Source of the DNA: Sesamum alatum
Lineage: Eukaryota; Streptophyta; Magnoliopsida; Lamiales; Pedaliaceae
Direction: 5' to 3'
Assembly: GCA_034509735.1 (NCBI GenBank)
Contig: JACGWO010000004.1
Coordinates: 14,551,395-14,615,394 of the forward strand
DNA length: 64,000 nucleotides
How positions within the stretch are numbered: the stretch's first letter is position 1; each line of letters opens with the position of its first letter. Position numbers and translations under genes: made by a program. The notes under the pieces were generated by a model, which was not told the DNA's origin, did no database searches, and saw only the letters and a program-made list of their open reading frames with translations. This document shows, in pieces, positions 45,715-56,930 of the stretch.

Positions 45715-45919
45715 TTGTAATGGTGATATTGGTCGGTACAAAATTCGGTACAATTGGGAACGACTTTTATAACTAGCTGTTATAATTTTTTTTAACTCCT
45801 GTTAAAGCAACGATCGAGTTAATTTTCGTTACACAAATCGTTCAAATTTAATAAATCTGTTACAAAATTAAATTGGTCCATTTCAAAAAGTTCCAATAAA
45901 TTAGTTTTTTTTGTAAACG
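45715..45919 (+). promoter_or_regulatory. probable CACTA 3' subterminal end
   Basis: Contains 'ctgttataattttt', 'cgttacacaaatcgttca', 'ctgttacaaaatt' and 'gttccaataaatt', similar in style to 56700-56930, and ends 'tttttttgtaaacg'. Assigned to the element that starts at 18219. Confidence 0.4.
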
Positions 45920-45922
45920 CAA

Positions 45923-48697
45923 TATTTGTTTCTTCAGTGAAAATACATTTAAAGTGTTGCTTAAGGACTACTTTAAATAATAAATAAGAATTAGTTATAA
46001 AAGATATTTTTCCAGAAAATATTAGTTAGAAGAGAATCCTAATTGAAAAGAAAAGTATTTAGTAGTTCTAATTTCTCTAAAGTCTAAACTATCTCGATAT
46101 AAATTTATTTTAACAATATTTTTAATTAAAACACAATAAAAAGAGAAACAATATTTTAGAGATGGGATTTTAAATATTCTATAAAATAATATTTTATTAG
46201 AGTTCATATGATAATGTTTGACTATAAAATTTTATATTAACGACATATATAAAATATTAAGCCAAAACTTTAATAAATAACAAATCATTTAAATAAACAT
46301 TAAAAAATTGCCTACGAAAGTTATGAATCTTACTACATGAGGAGTGCCTCAAAAAAATTTAGAACAAGTGATTATGATTGATAATCTTTTCCTAGATTAG
46401 ACAAATCACTATATATTGTAGATTTACTTTGATGTCATTTATTTTTCACAATGTCATGGATGTTAAATAATAATAATAATGTGATTTGAAGTTTAAATTG
46501 CAAGGAGAAAATGTTATTTAACTGACAATAATATCAAATTGATAAATGTTAATAAAATAGTATAAAAAATTAAAGAATATGAAATACAATTTTACAATTT
46601 GAAATTAATTATAAAACAGGACCTAACCCCACCCCTCACCCCTATCCCCTCCAAATGAAATTTCATTGAAGCGAGAGTTATAAAGGTTCCAACTTAAATG
46701 TACTAGTCGTTGCTGCACGTGGTCCTCGCGAGCATATAAAAAAGAATTGTGTGAGATGAAAAGAAAAAAAAAATTGTGAAGGAATGAGAAAAATAAAATT
46801 TCGTAGGAAGAAAGAAACATGGAGTGATGTGAGGGAAATGTGGAGTAGTGGGTGAGAAAAAAATAATAAAATTACTTTTCTAACCAATAATTTTTTTAAG
46901 GAAACAAAAGGATTGAAGGGTAAGTTTGGGCACTCAAAAATTGGTACGCCAAAAAGGTTTTCTTTTATAATAGTATAGATGTGTGGGTATCAAAAATATA
47001 ATTAACATAATTATAGAATACTATATATGATATGAAATAGAATATTGTAATCTTAAAAGTTTAAGTTACAGTAGTTTTTGTTTCTTAAAAGTAACTAACA
47101 ACTATTATACCACCAATCAATTAAAAAAATAGATATAAAAGATTTTGGCAAAATACAGAAACAAAGACAATATATATATACATATTTTCCAAAAGCTACC
47201 CGGGCAGGGTATGGGTGATTTTTTGGGCCCCTCCCATCTCAATATATATGCATAAGGTGGAGAAGTATACATATTCTAAACTAGAAAATGGAAGTTCTCT
47301 ATCATATCTTACGCAAAGCTAAAAATTAAAATGAATTAATTAATTACATATTACGGTGGAGCCCAATATAATATTGTATAATTAACTTCTCAAACGTAAG
47401 GAAAATCATTATTGGCAAGATTCTGAAATATGAGCTGTAGACTAAATTTCAATTATAATAAATACAAATTTATACCTCAAAACTAGAAAGCACAATCTAA
47501 AGAATGACATATAGTTTATTCATTCATTTATTTATTTTTTAGGAAAGACATAGTTTATAGAAAAGCTTGAAGTGAGATGTCATAGACATACACAATGAAT
47601 GATCAAATTTAAAATTTAAATGAATAAACAATATTGAGATTTAATTAAAATCATTATAGAATATTATGCTATAAATAGACAATTCTGATACTAAGAACTT
47701 ATTGAAGTTAGATTATTTTTTTCTAAAAATAACTAACTAATTTAACCAGAATCCATTTGAAAAAAGTACAAAAGTACAAAGAAACTGATAAAAGAACATA
47801 AAAAAGTAAATGTAATAAAAACAAGCAAAAGTTTCAAAAGATAGTGAATAAACATTAACAATAATATTTGAAAGTAAGATTTTGAAATAACCACACACTT
47901 AGACGTCAGTTATAAACTATATTTCAATTATATAATTATACTTCTAGATCAAGTAAAACAATGGATTATGTGGATCAACTTAATAACCACAAATAATAAA
48001 AGAAAATAAGCTAAATATGTTTAAACTTTGAACTAAGAATAAAAATATAAATATAAGCAGTGATTTGCACGAATAACTTTATTAGAATAAGTTAAAGCAT
48101 AGAAAATAAATAAAAAATAATAATAAGACTGAAAATAGATCTATATCTACAAATAAGTACTCAATTTTACTCAACGAAAGTTACTTATGAAGAAAAAGAC
48201 CAATTCTCTTACTAATGAACTTTGAATATTGAATAATTATCTATATACCTATTGTTACTTTTGTTTTTATGCCAATTGTTTCTCAATGTAATACTATAAG
48301 ATTATAACAACAAATATAACATGAAACATTAAGTAGTATTAAACAAAATACATTATTAAAAAAATATAGATATTAATATCTAGATTCCCATGAATAAGAT
48401 CAGAAAATGGAATAAAAAATATGAAATCAAAAGTTATAACACAAAGGCAAAAAAAAAAAAAAAAAAAAAACAGTTTGTATACAATAATATTCGAAAATAT
48501 AAAGTTAAAGACGAAAGTAAATAATATTGTGACAAATGACAAGTTTAAAATGTATATAGAACAATTGCAATATGAGCACTGATTCCATGTATATATTATA
48601 TTAGATTCAAAATAATTATTAACAGCATCCAGATAAATAAATTTGATAATAAAATACTCAAATTAAAATAGTAAAAAAATAAAATATAGATGGATAA
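45923..48697. other. AT-rich spacer, no gene
   Basis: About 2.8 kb of AT-rich DNA without coding signal. 47405-47520 ('ttggcaagattctgaaat', 'gactaaatttcaattataat') resembles 17975-18090, left of the CACTA insertion, and again loosely 47875-47950, so a dispersed repeat is present. A long A-run occurs at about 48450-48470. Confidence 0.5.
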
Positions 48698-48787
48698 TGT
48701 TATAAAAGGCTTAAATGCATTTTTATTCTCATAACTTAGGTCATTTGATATTTTCGTTCTTAAAATTTTAGGGTACCATTTGGTTCC

Positions 48788-49470
48788 TGATGAGAAATGT
48801 TGGCCCAAAGGCCCAATAACAAAACGGCCCAGCAAACTGGACGCCCCAAGGCTTAGTAACTCGGAGGCCCATGTCCAGCTAAGTCCTCACCCGACCCGGC
48901 CTAGAGAGCATTAGTACATATACCCAAACCTAACCCTAATAGGCTCTCAAATCTCAGCCCTCTTACAACGCCTCATCTCTCCCACCGATTCTCTTGCCTT
49001 ATCTGATATTGTTTTCATACAAATAGTTTCTTCCCTTTTCTAGCTTCGTTCACAAAACTATAAATGGCACCCCCCACGCCTTCTCGATACACGGTTGAAC
49101 AATCCTTTCTAAGTACCTTTGTGATATAGTGGGTTATTCCTCTCTTTGTGAGAATCTTAGTGTTCTGGGTTGGGTGACTGTTGGAACGGTGCAAACGATT
49201 TCTGAACTTGGTGTTACCAGGTGCTAAGTGCCGACCTGTTGTGGTCGAGGTCCTCTCACGCTGGATTTGTGGCTATCTGAGCCTATTGCTGGTGATTCAC
49301 AAGGATTTGTTCCTACGAATTGTTTGCCTATTACTGTTATTTGTTAATTTTATTTATTTATGTTTTATCCCTGCTGATTGTAATTTATAAGGGTTTCGAA
49401 CCTATACCCATTTGTAATTCATTGAAAACTGATCTTGGTGACCGCATTTGTGGCGTGTCCACTCTCAATA
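48788..49470 (+). repeat. 5' LTR of the TR-GAG element
   Basis: Starts TGATGAGAAATG. It ends CAATA where the 3' LTR has CAACA, so its terminal CA has mutated. The primer site begins two bases later. Confidence 0.9.
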
Positions 49471-49962
49471 GTTGTATCAGAGCCGGTTCTCACCGGTTCT
49501 GGGTCAAGTGGAATCTCGGTAAAGCACCTCTAACTCTCTGATTACTGCTTTATATTGCTTCGTGCTACTGCTCAGTAATAACCATTTGTTGGTGGTATTA
49601 TTCTGTGTTGTGATATACTAATCATGTTTAGTCCTATATCTTACTTGGTGCAGTTCTGCTTAGTGCTATTGTCGATTGCTTAAATAACTCTAATGCTCAA
49701 TTTTTGTTTCTCTGTTGGTTACACTGCTGAGTGCTCTGCTTCCGTTAAATAAATATTGTTGAGTGTATTCTGCTTAGTGCATCGAATTTTTTTTCCTCTG
49801 ATCCCTCACTTGGCCGGGTCCCGTGAGACCGTCGGGTATTTGGTTGAAGTTCAGAGGTGTCTCTTTGTTACTACTGTTCCGATTCTATAACTGCGTACCC
49901 AAATTTGATACTGTGTGATAATCTCTTGAATAAACTTTGTAGCTTTATATTTGTGAATATTT

Positions 49963-50789
49963 GTGATATCTGTTTTATCTATGGTTGGTTTTAATTTGCT
50001 TTCGTTCGGTGGTGAGTCTGATTTTTCTATATGGCAACAAAAGATGAGAGGTATTCTGATTCAGCAAAGAGTTTTCAAAGCCATCGATGGTAAATATTCT
50101 GAAAATTTTTCAGAAGAAAAACGAATCGAGATTGATGAGTTTGCCTATTCTTCTATTATCTTGAATTTTTCGGATTCTGTGGTTAGGAAAATAGGTAAGC
50201 AAGAAACAACTAAAAATTTGTGGGATAAGTTAGAAGAATTGTATACTGAGAATTCATTGTCTAGTAAGCTTTTTTTTGCTTGAGACATTTTTTCCGTATA
50301 AGTTAGACTTGTCCAAAAACATTGATGATAATCTTGACAAGTTCACGTCAGGACATAAAGTTGACTGGTGATAAGAACATTGATGACTATACCCCAATTG
50401 TCTTGTTGAATGCTATAACAGAAGAGTACAGTGATGTTAAAGCTGCAATTAAGTATGGTAGGGATCATGTTAATCTAAAGATTTTGGTGAATGGGCTAAA
50501 GAGTAAGGAGATAGACATTAAGGCTAACAAACCTAGTCAAAACCAACTTGAAGTGAACTTTGTAAAGGGAAAGACTAGGAACTCTGGTTACAAGCATAAA
50601 AGTCATAAATCAAAAGATCATGAGGATGGAGATGATAAAAAGAAAGACGGGAAGTGTTACAATTGTGGGATTAAAGGGCACTATATTAAAGATTGTAGGA
50701 AACCTAGGAAAGACAAAGGGCATAGAAATCAGGATAGTGACAAAGAAGCCAATGCCGTTATTTTAGATAACCAAGGAGAAGTTTACTAA
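49963..50789 (+). pseudogene. Copia gag of the TR-GAG element
   Basis: The first frame (49963-50283, probably starting at the ATG at 49981) reads LLSFGGESDFSIWQQKMRG and LNFSDSVVRKIGKQETTKNL, the N-terminal capsid part. After a frame change between 50283 and 50345, 50346-50789 continues with IKLTGDKNIDDYTPIVLLNA and a basic linker. An intact CCHC zinc knuckle follows, CYNCGIKGHYIKDC (50656-50697), then the tail to the stop. Both frames are long and otherwise clean, so a single small lesion separates it from a full gag. It would form particles and bind RNA. Confidence 0.88.
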
Positions 50790-50975
50790 TTTTTGGGTCA
50801 TTTATCCTTTCTTTTTCTTGTATACCTTACTAACCTAAGTGTGCTAGTGTGTTTATCTGTCTTCAAGGTACCTTCGTGGTGTCCCGATGATGTTTTAGGC
50901 AGTGATGAATGCCAGATCCAGTTTTGGGCCAGGATAAACCCTGTTTACAGTTGGGTCCTGGTCCAAGGTAGGGAA

Positions 50976-51658
50976 TGATGAGAAATGTTGGCCCAAAGAC
51001 CCAATAACAAAACGGCCCAGCAAACTAGACGACCCAAGGCTTAGTAACTCGGAGGCCCATGTCCAGCTAAGTCCTCACCCGACTTGGCCCAGAGAGCATT
51101 AGTACATATACCCAAACCTAACCCTAATATGCTCTCAAATCTCAGCCCTCTTACAGTGCCTCTTCTCTCCCACTGATTCTCTTGCCTTCTCTGATATTGT
51201 TTCCATACAAACAGTTTCTTCCCTTTTCTAGCTTCGTTCGCAAAACCATAAATGGCACCCCTCACGCCTTCTCGATACATGGTTGAACCATCCTTTCTAA
51301 GTACCTTTGTGATACAGTGGGTTATTCTTCTCTTTGTGAGAATCTTGGTGTTTTGGGTTGGGTGACTGCTGGAACGGTGCAAATGATTTCTGAACTTGGT
51401 GTTACCAGGTGCTAAGTGCCGACCTGTTGTGGTCGAGGTGCTCTCACGTTGGATCTGTGGCTATCTGAGCCTGTTGCTGGTGATTCACAAGGATTTGTTC
51501 CTACGAATTGTTTGCCTATTACTGTTATTTGTTAATTTTATTTATTTCTGTTCTATCCCTGCTGATTGTAATTTATAAGGGTTTTGAACCCATACCCATT
51601 TGTAATTCATTGGTTACTGATCTTGGTGATCGCATTTGTGGTCTGTCCACTCTCAACA
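50976..51658 (+). repeat. 3' LTR of the TR-GAG element
   Basis: TGATGAG...CTCAACA, same length as the 5' LTR. Preceded by a short purine stretch 'ggtaggga'. Contains CT-rich leader-like sequence at 51140-51240. Confidence 0.9.
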
Positions 51659-52054
51659 GTTCCTTTTAATTTTAGCTATTCTAGACGGGTTTTTTTTCGC
51701 CGCGGTTCGCCCACTACAAAAAAACAAGGGATTTGTAACAACTTTTTTGGAACGGCCATATACACGGCTTTTGCAACGAATTTAATGAAAAAAATTTCAT
51801 GACGTCATTTTGAAACCCCCAAATAATTTAACTTTTTATAACGGCCAAATAAATACAAAAGCCGTTCCAAATAACATGTATAACGAAAGCAGTTACAAAA
51901 ATTTAGGCCATCGCAATTTATGATGGCTTTTTGCGATTCCTCGTGAATTTTGGAACGGTTCAATTTTTTCGACAAGTAAACCGTTCCAAAGGATGTACGA
52001 AAAGCCATTCAAAATATATAAATGAAAACAACGTTACAAATGATGTTCCCAAAA

Positions 52055-53520
52055 ACATCGGTCGTTACTTATTTCTCATAATTTTTGGCACGGCCTTGTT
52101 ATTTTGTAACGGTTTCTTAAAGTAAGAAAAGTCGTTACAAGGGCCGCATCAAATACCAATACAAAATTTCGGCGGCAAATTTAAAATTTTTGAGAGAATT
52201 CTTTTTAATTAATTGGCCGTCCCAAAAGCTATACCAAAATTCGTCCAAGAATTTAATATTTAAAAAACTGTGGAAAAAGTCGTTACAAAATTTGTTCACT
52301 TTCGAAAGCTTATATTTTCAAGTACGATATCTTAAAATTCGGGCGCCCGATTTATACCAAATTTAAGTATATATATGAATATTTCAATTAGATCAAATCC
52401 GATGGTATGATTTAAAATCATATAGCCTGGTTGAATGTTACACCATCTTCAATGATTATGCTTATATTCCGGGTTCGATATCTCGACATACATGTATCCA
52501 ATAAGTCTATTACATCATATCTAACGGTTTGATCTGAATTTTGACGGCCTGATTAAACCATGCAGTTTAACAATGTAAGATGATAGTTACATCAATGTAA
52601 TACTAACATTTATAAATATTACAAATTTATCGCATGTTGTGAACATATATCATTGTCTTCTATAAAATATTTTTATGTATTTCAATTGTATTATTCCACA
52701 TAATGGATACTTTTCTATAAAATTTAATTGTTAAGTACGGATTTTTTAAATTTACAGGATATTTTAATAAATAATAATTAAATATTTCGAATACTTTTAG
52801 GGACAACCGTTACTAATTTCATATGATTTTTGGCACAATCTTATTATTTTGTAATGGTTTTTAAAAATAAGACAAGCCGTTACAAGGGACACATAAAATA
52901 CCGGTAGAAAATTTGGGCAAAAAGTTTAATATTTAAAAACCATGGAAAAAGCCGTTATAAAATTTGTTCACTTTCAAAAACTTATATTTTCAAGTACGAT
53001 ATCTTAAAATTCGGGCACCTGATTTATAACAAATTTAAGTATATACAAGAATATGCCAATCAGATCAAATCCGACGGTATGATTTAAAATTAGATGGCCA
53101 GATTGAACAATTGGCCAGATTGAACGATACACCATCTTCAATGATTATGCTTATGTTTCGGGTAAGATATCTCGACATCCGTGTTCCCAATAAGTATAAA
53201 ACTTTACCAAATATAATTTTCTGTCCATTACATCATATCTAACGGTTTGATCTTAATTTTGAAGACCCGATTAACCAATGCAGTTCAACAATGTAATATG
53301 ATAGTTACATCAATGTAATACTATCATTTATGAATATACAAATTTATCGCATATTGTGAACATATATCATTGTCATCTATAAAATATTTTTATGTATTTC
53401 AATTGCATTATTCCACATAATGGATACTTTTGTACAAAATTTAATTGTTAAGTACGATTTATTTTTATTTAATGAATAATTTAATGAAAAATAATTAAAT
53501 ATTTGGAATACTTTTAGGGA
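52055..53520 (+). repeat. tandem duplication of ~740 bp inside the CACTA element
   Basis: Unit one about 52055-52800 and unit two about 52800-53520 share in order: 'ttttggcac', 'ttattttgtaa.ggttt', 'aagtacgatatcttaaaatt', 'catatctaacggtttgat', 'gatagttacatcaatgtaat' and 'ccacataatggatactttt'. The unit corresponds to the promoter-upstream region at 27280-27800 of the other CACTA element, where it is single. Confidence 0.8.
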
Positions 53521-53654
53521 CGGCTTTATCAAATATCATAGTTTGCCATTCAATTTGTAACACCTTTAGTATTATTTTTTGCAATATCTTTAGGCATGAC
53601 TTTTCACTCTTTGTAACACACTTTGCAGTGGCTGTAGGAACGGCTTGGGCTTAG

Positions 53655-53662
53655 TATATAAG
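53655..53662 (+). promoter_or_regulatory. TATA box in the CACTA element
   Basis: 'tatataag' lies just after 'ggaacggcttgggc' and before a CT/CCG-rich leader (53675-53910: 'ccgccgtcgcgcctccc' type words). This matches the layout at 28218-28260 in the related element, so transcription may start here. Confidence 0.5.
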
Positions 53663-53934
53663 TCACACTTAGGTTTTTTTTTCCTCCCATTTTTCCCTCT
53701 CCCTCCTCACCTTTTGCCCTAGCCGCCACCCCCCCCCTTTTGCCCTAGCCTGCCGCCACCCCTACAACCGCCACGCCTCCCTTCGTCGTCGTGCCTCCCT
53801 CCGCCGTCGCGCCTCCCTTCGCCGTCGCGCCTCCTCCTGCCGTCGCTCCTCCCTCCGCTGCATCCATCCGCCACGCCACTCCCGTCGCGCCTCTCTTCCC
53901 TCTCTTAAGGCGTAAGTAATTTTCTGAAATTATT

Positions 53935-55135
53935 TATGTTTTTATTAGGTATATTTGTTGGGTATTTATTGGATATATTTGTTGGGTGTATTTATTGGAA
54001 TGTTGAAGTATTGGGTATATTTGTTGGAATGTTGAAGTATTGAGTATATTTGTTGGGTATATTTGTTGGAATGTTGAAGTATTGAGTATATTTATTGGAT
54101 ATATTTGTTGGAATGTTGAAGCATTGGATATATTTGTTGGAATGTTTAAGTAATGAGTATATTTGTTGGAATGTTGAAGTATTGGGTATATTTATTCATT
54201 ATATTTGTCGGGTATATTTGTTGTAATTTTAGGGGAAAAAATTATGTAATTATTAAAACAAAATCTGAATATTTTTCTTATTTTTTTGACTTTTTCTGTA
54301 ATTTGTTGGATATACTCTGTATTTTTTTAATAAAATAAGTAAGTTTTTGTAATTTTATAAAACAAATTCTGTAATTATTAAAAAAAATCTGAATATTTTT
54401 CCTTTTTTTTTGAATTTTTCAGTAATTTGTTGGATATTTTCTGTAATTTTTTTTTAAAAAGTAAGTAAGGTGTTGTAATTTTAGAAAACAATTTTCTTTA
54501 ATTATTAAAAAAAAATCTGAATATTTTTCCTATTTTTTCGAATTTTTCTGTAAATTTTTGTAATTTTAGAAAATAATTTTCTATAATTATTAAAAAAAAA
54601 ATCTGAATATATTTTCTATTTTTTCAAATTTTTCTATAATTTGTTGGATATGTAAATTTTTGTAATTTTAGAAAATAGTTTTCTGTAATTATTAAAAAAA
54701 TCTGAATATATTTCCTATTTTTTTGAATTTTTCTGCAATTTGTTGGATATTTTATGTATTTTTATTTAAAAAACTAAGTAAGTTTTTGTAATTTTAGAAA
54801 ACAATGTTTTGTAATTATTAAAAAAATCTGAATATATTTCCTATTTTTCCGTAATTTGTTGGATATTTTATGTATTTTTTTTAAAAAAAATAAGATTTTT
54901 TTTAATTTTAGGAAACAATTTTTTATAATTATTAAAAAAAATCTGAATATCTTTCCTATTTTTTTGAATTATTCTGTAATTTGTTGGATATTTTCTGTAT
55001 TTTTTTAAAAAAATAATTAATTTTTTGTGATTTTAGAAAACATGTTTCTGTAATTATTAAAAAAAAATCTGAATATATTTCCAATTTTTTTTGAATTTTT
55101 CTGTAGTAAATCTTTGTAAATCTTTGTAACTTTAG
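53935..55135 (+). repeat. AT-rich minisatellite inside the CACTA element
   Basis: Two repeat fields. 53935-54230 repeats 'gtatatttgttggaatgttg', 'aagtattg'. 54240-55135 repeats a unit of roughly 100-130 bp about eight times, each with 'aaaatctgaatat', 'ttcctattttttgaattttt', 'ctgtaatttgttggatat' and 'tttttgtaattttagaaaa'. Units vary in length. No coding capacity. Confidence 0.85.
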
Positions 55136-55139
55136 AAAA

Positions 55140-55890
55140 TAATACAGTCGATTCGACATTACTGGCTTCCAAACAAATCAATTTGGACGGCTAGTGAGCA
55201 GGTTGGTTCTTGGGGATGGAGGAAATTGGTCCGCCTACGGACACGGCTGGCGGATGCGGTTGAATATGAAGTGGGCGATGGGGAGTCCTTTTGGTTGTGG
55301 CATGATCCGTGGTTGTCGGGATGTCCGCTTATAGGCAGAATCCCTAATGGCCCGTAGGATACAGGCATCCCTCCTGATGCAAGCTTTGCATCAATCCTAT
55401 CAGTGGTTGGATGGCAATGGCCTGCGCAATTTCCGCCGCAGCATGAGCTACCACAGATCAATGGCGGGGCTGATGTGGTTCAGTGGAAAGGGGAAGGTTC
55501 GACCATGACGACACGCGCTGCATATAAGCTCTTTCACCCTGCAGGCGTAAAGGTGCTGTGGGTGGTGTTGCTACGAGGGCCGCTCAAGATTGTGAGGAAC
55601 GTTTTTGTGCTGTGGCTTGCGATTTTACAGTGTTTGACTACGGGAGACAAGCCTTGGCTCTTGGATGATGCGAAGCTGTGTGTCCTCTATGATGAGAGAG
55701 TTCTTGAGACGCATGATCATCTGTTTTTCAAGTGTAGATTCTTGAGGACGTGCGTTTCATACTTAAAGCGCCAGGTGCGAATTGAGTAGCCGAGCGGGAG
55801 CTGGATCTTCGGCATCCACTGGGCGAGTAAGCGATGGCGAGGTCGCCACCTGTGGAATGCCGCACAACGGGCTGTACTCGCCTTGCTTAC
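55140..55890 (+). pseudogene. captured LINE zf-RVT fragment in the CACTA element
   Basis: The frame reads VGSWGWRKLVRLRTRLAD (about 55200-55252), VGDGESFWLWHDPWL (about 55267-55311), a stop, then MTTRAAYKLFH (about 55504), HDHLFFKCRF (about 55710-55740). After a further stop it reads GIHWASKRWRGRHLWNAAQR (about 55812-55870). This is the reverse-transcriptase zinc-binding region that follows RT in plant LINEs. It has no RT before it, no poly(A) and no LINE ends. It is fused in the same orientation to the TNPA-like tail, so it looks like transposon-captured sequence rather than a LINE insertion. One Cys/His set is only partly kept. Confidence 0.75.
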
Positions 55891-56085
55891 CATCACAGCC
55901 CAGCTCGTCCATTGCTCCATCACCCTCGCCACCACAACAGCCACGCCCCCAGCTTTATGATCGGGTCGCGACTCTCGAGGGGTTTATGTGGCGGATGGAT
56001 CCCACCTTTATGCCTCCTCCACCGCCTCCAGCTGATCCCCCGGCAACCGATGACGACGAGGAGGAAGATACTGTTAACGGGTAGA
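55885..56085 (+). pseudogene. TNPA-like C-terminal exon
   Basis: Reads PRPQLYDRVATLEGFMWRMD, a proline run, PADPPATDDDEEEDTVNG, stop at 56083-56085. The other CACTA element ends PQRPDLDDHLTRIEELLERW...PADPSAPNAE...GEHDLN at 30550, so both share the same ending. An ATG-started frame (55782) runs through the junction with the zf-RVT fragment into this exon, so a 100-residue chimeric protein is possible in principle. Confidence 0.6.
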
Positions 56086-56335
56086 CTCGTCTGGTTTAGG
56101 ATTTTTATTTTGTAAAAATACAATGTTTAAACAATATTTCTATTTTGTCGGCTACATTATTTATGTTTTTTATATAATATTGTTTAGGCTATATTATGTG
56201 TGCTTTTTATATAGTCTTTCTCATTTAAGAAATTAAATTACATATAAAATGAATATTTCACACTTAAGAAATTAAACTACATATTAAATAAAAAATTATT
56301 CTAAATTAAATAAAATCAAACATATAAAATTTAAT

Positions 56336-56930
56336 CTTGTAACGGCTTTTATAATGGGTTTTAGAATACTGCTACACATCATAGAATTACAAAGCCGTTC
56401 CAAAGACCGTGCATAAGATTCTTATTTATTTTACAAAAGCCGTTACAAAAACCGGTACAAAAACAAAATGAAAACAATAACAAATGCAGTTACAAAAACA
56501 GTCACACAACGCGTTACAAAGGCCATTCAAAATGTTATGAAAAACATAATTACAAATATCGAAATAACGTCGTTACAAAATAATGACAAGTGGTTACAAA
56601 AGAATGCAAACAACCATTCCAAATCAGAACCAACCCATTACTGTGTGTGTTACAATAGCCGTTCCAAAATAAATATAATAAAGTTACATTGGCCATTTTA
56701 AAAACAATTTCAAATTCATTTTCTCAATCCGGTCAAGTATTGCAACGGCCGTCGCCGACCGGTGCACAAGTCGTTCCAAATTGTAACGGCTTTCAGCTAA
56801 GCCGTTACAAATTTTTTCTACCTCATAAAAAAGCTGCGGATTTCTTGGTAGTTATAAAAGCCGTTACAACGTCCAAAAGCTGTTCTAAATTAATAATTTG
56901 GCGGCTACAAAAGCCGTTACTATAAAATAA
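56336..56930 (+). promoter_or_regulatory. CACTA 3' subterminal motif array
   Basis: At least a dozen copies of 'gccgttacaaa', 'gccgttccaaa' or one-base variants, e.g. near 56393, 56439, 56511, 56659, 56770, 56800, 56861 and 56913. Most point the same way in the outer part. Expected to be protein-binding sites needed for transposition. Confidence 0.75.

Larger units (their letters stand above)
18219..45919 (+). mobile_element. CACTA element expanded by nested insertions (outer limits inferred)
   Basis: The left terminus is CACTATAAAAATATGGG at 18219, closely matching the complete CACTA at 51712, with subterminal GCCGTTACAAA-type motifs behind it. TNP2-like and TNPA-like pseudogenes follow in the usual order. 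The 3' subterminal motif array starts at about 30781, is broken by a LINE and Copia elements, and seems to resume at about 45715. I place the right end at 45919 ('tttttttgtaaacg'), a damaged version of TTTTTGTAGTG. The triplets outside both ends are CAA (18216-18218 and 45920-45922). The left end is firm; the right end is an inference from weak terminal similarity plus the matching triplet. Confidence 0.45.
48788..51658 (+). mobile_element. pol-less Copia element (TR-GAG type) with GTTCC duplication
   Basis: Two LTRs of exactly 683 bp (48788-49470, 50976-51658) flank a 1.5-kb interior that encodes only gag. The bases outside are GTTCC on both sides (48783-48787, 51659-51663). A primer site TTGTATCAGAGCC follows the 5' LTR. 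No protease, integrase, reverse transcriptase or RNase H is present: only about 270 bp lie between the zinc knuckle and the 3' LTR. Such elements must borrow enzymes from full-length Copia relatives. LTRs differ at roughly one base in twenty by eye. Confidence 0.93.

Noticed and set aside
45455..45776. Three overlapping plus-strand frames of 65-84 codons
   Set aside because: Only the frame starting near 45432 has a recognisable LINE ORF1 signal; the others are its shadows and run through a hairpin.
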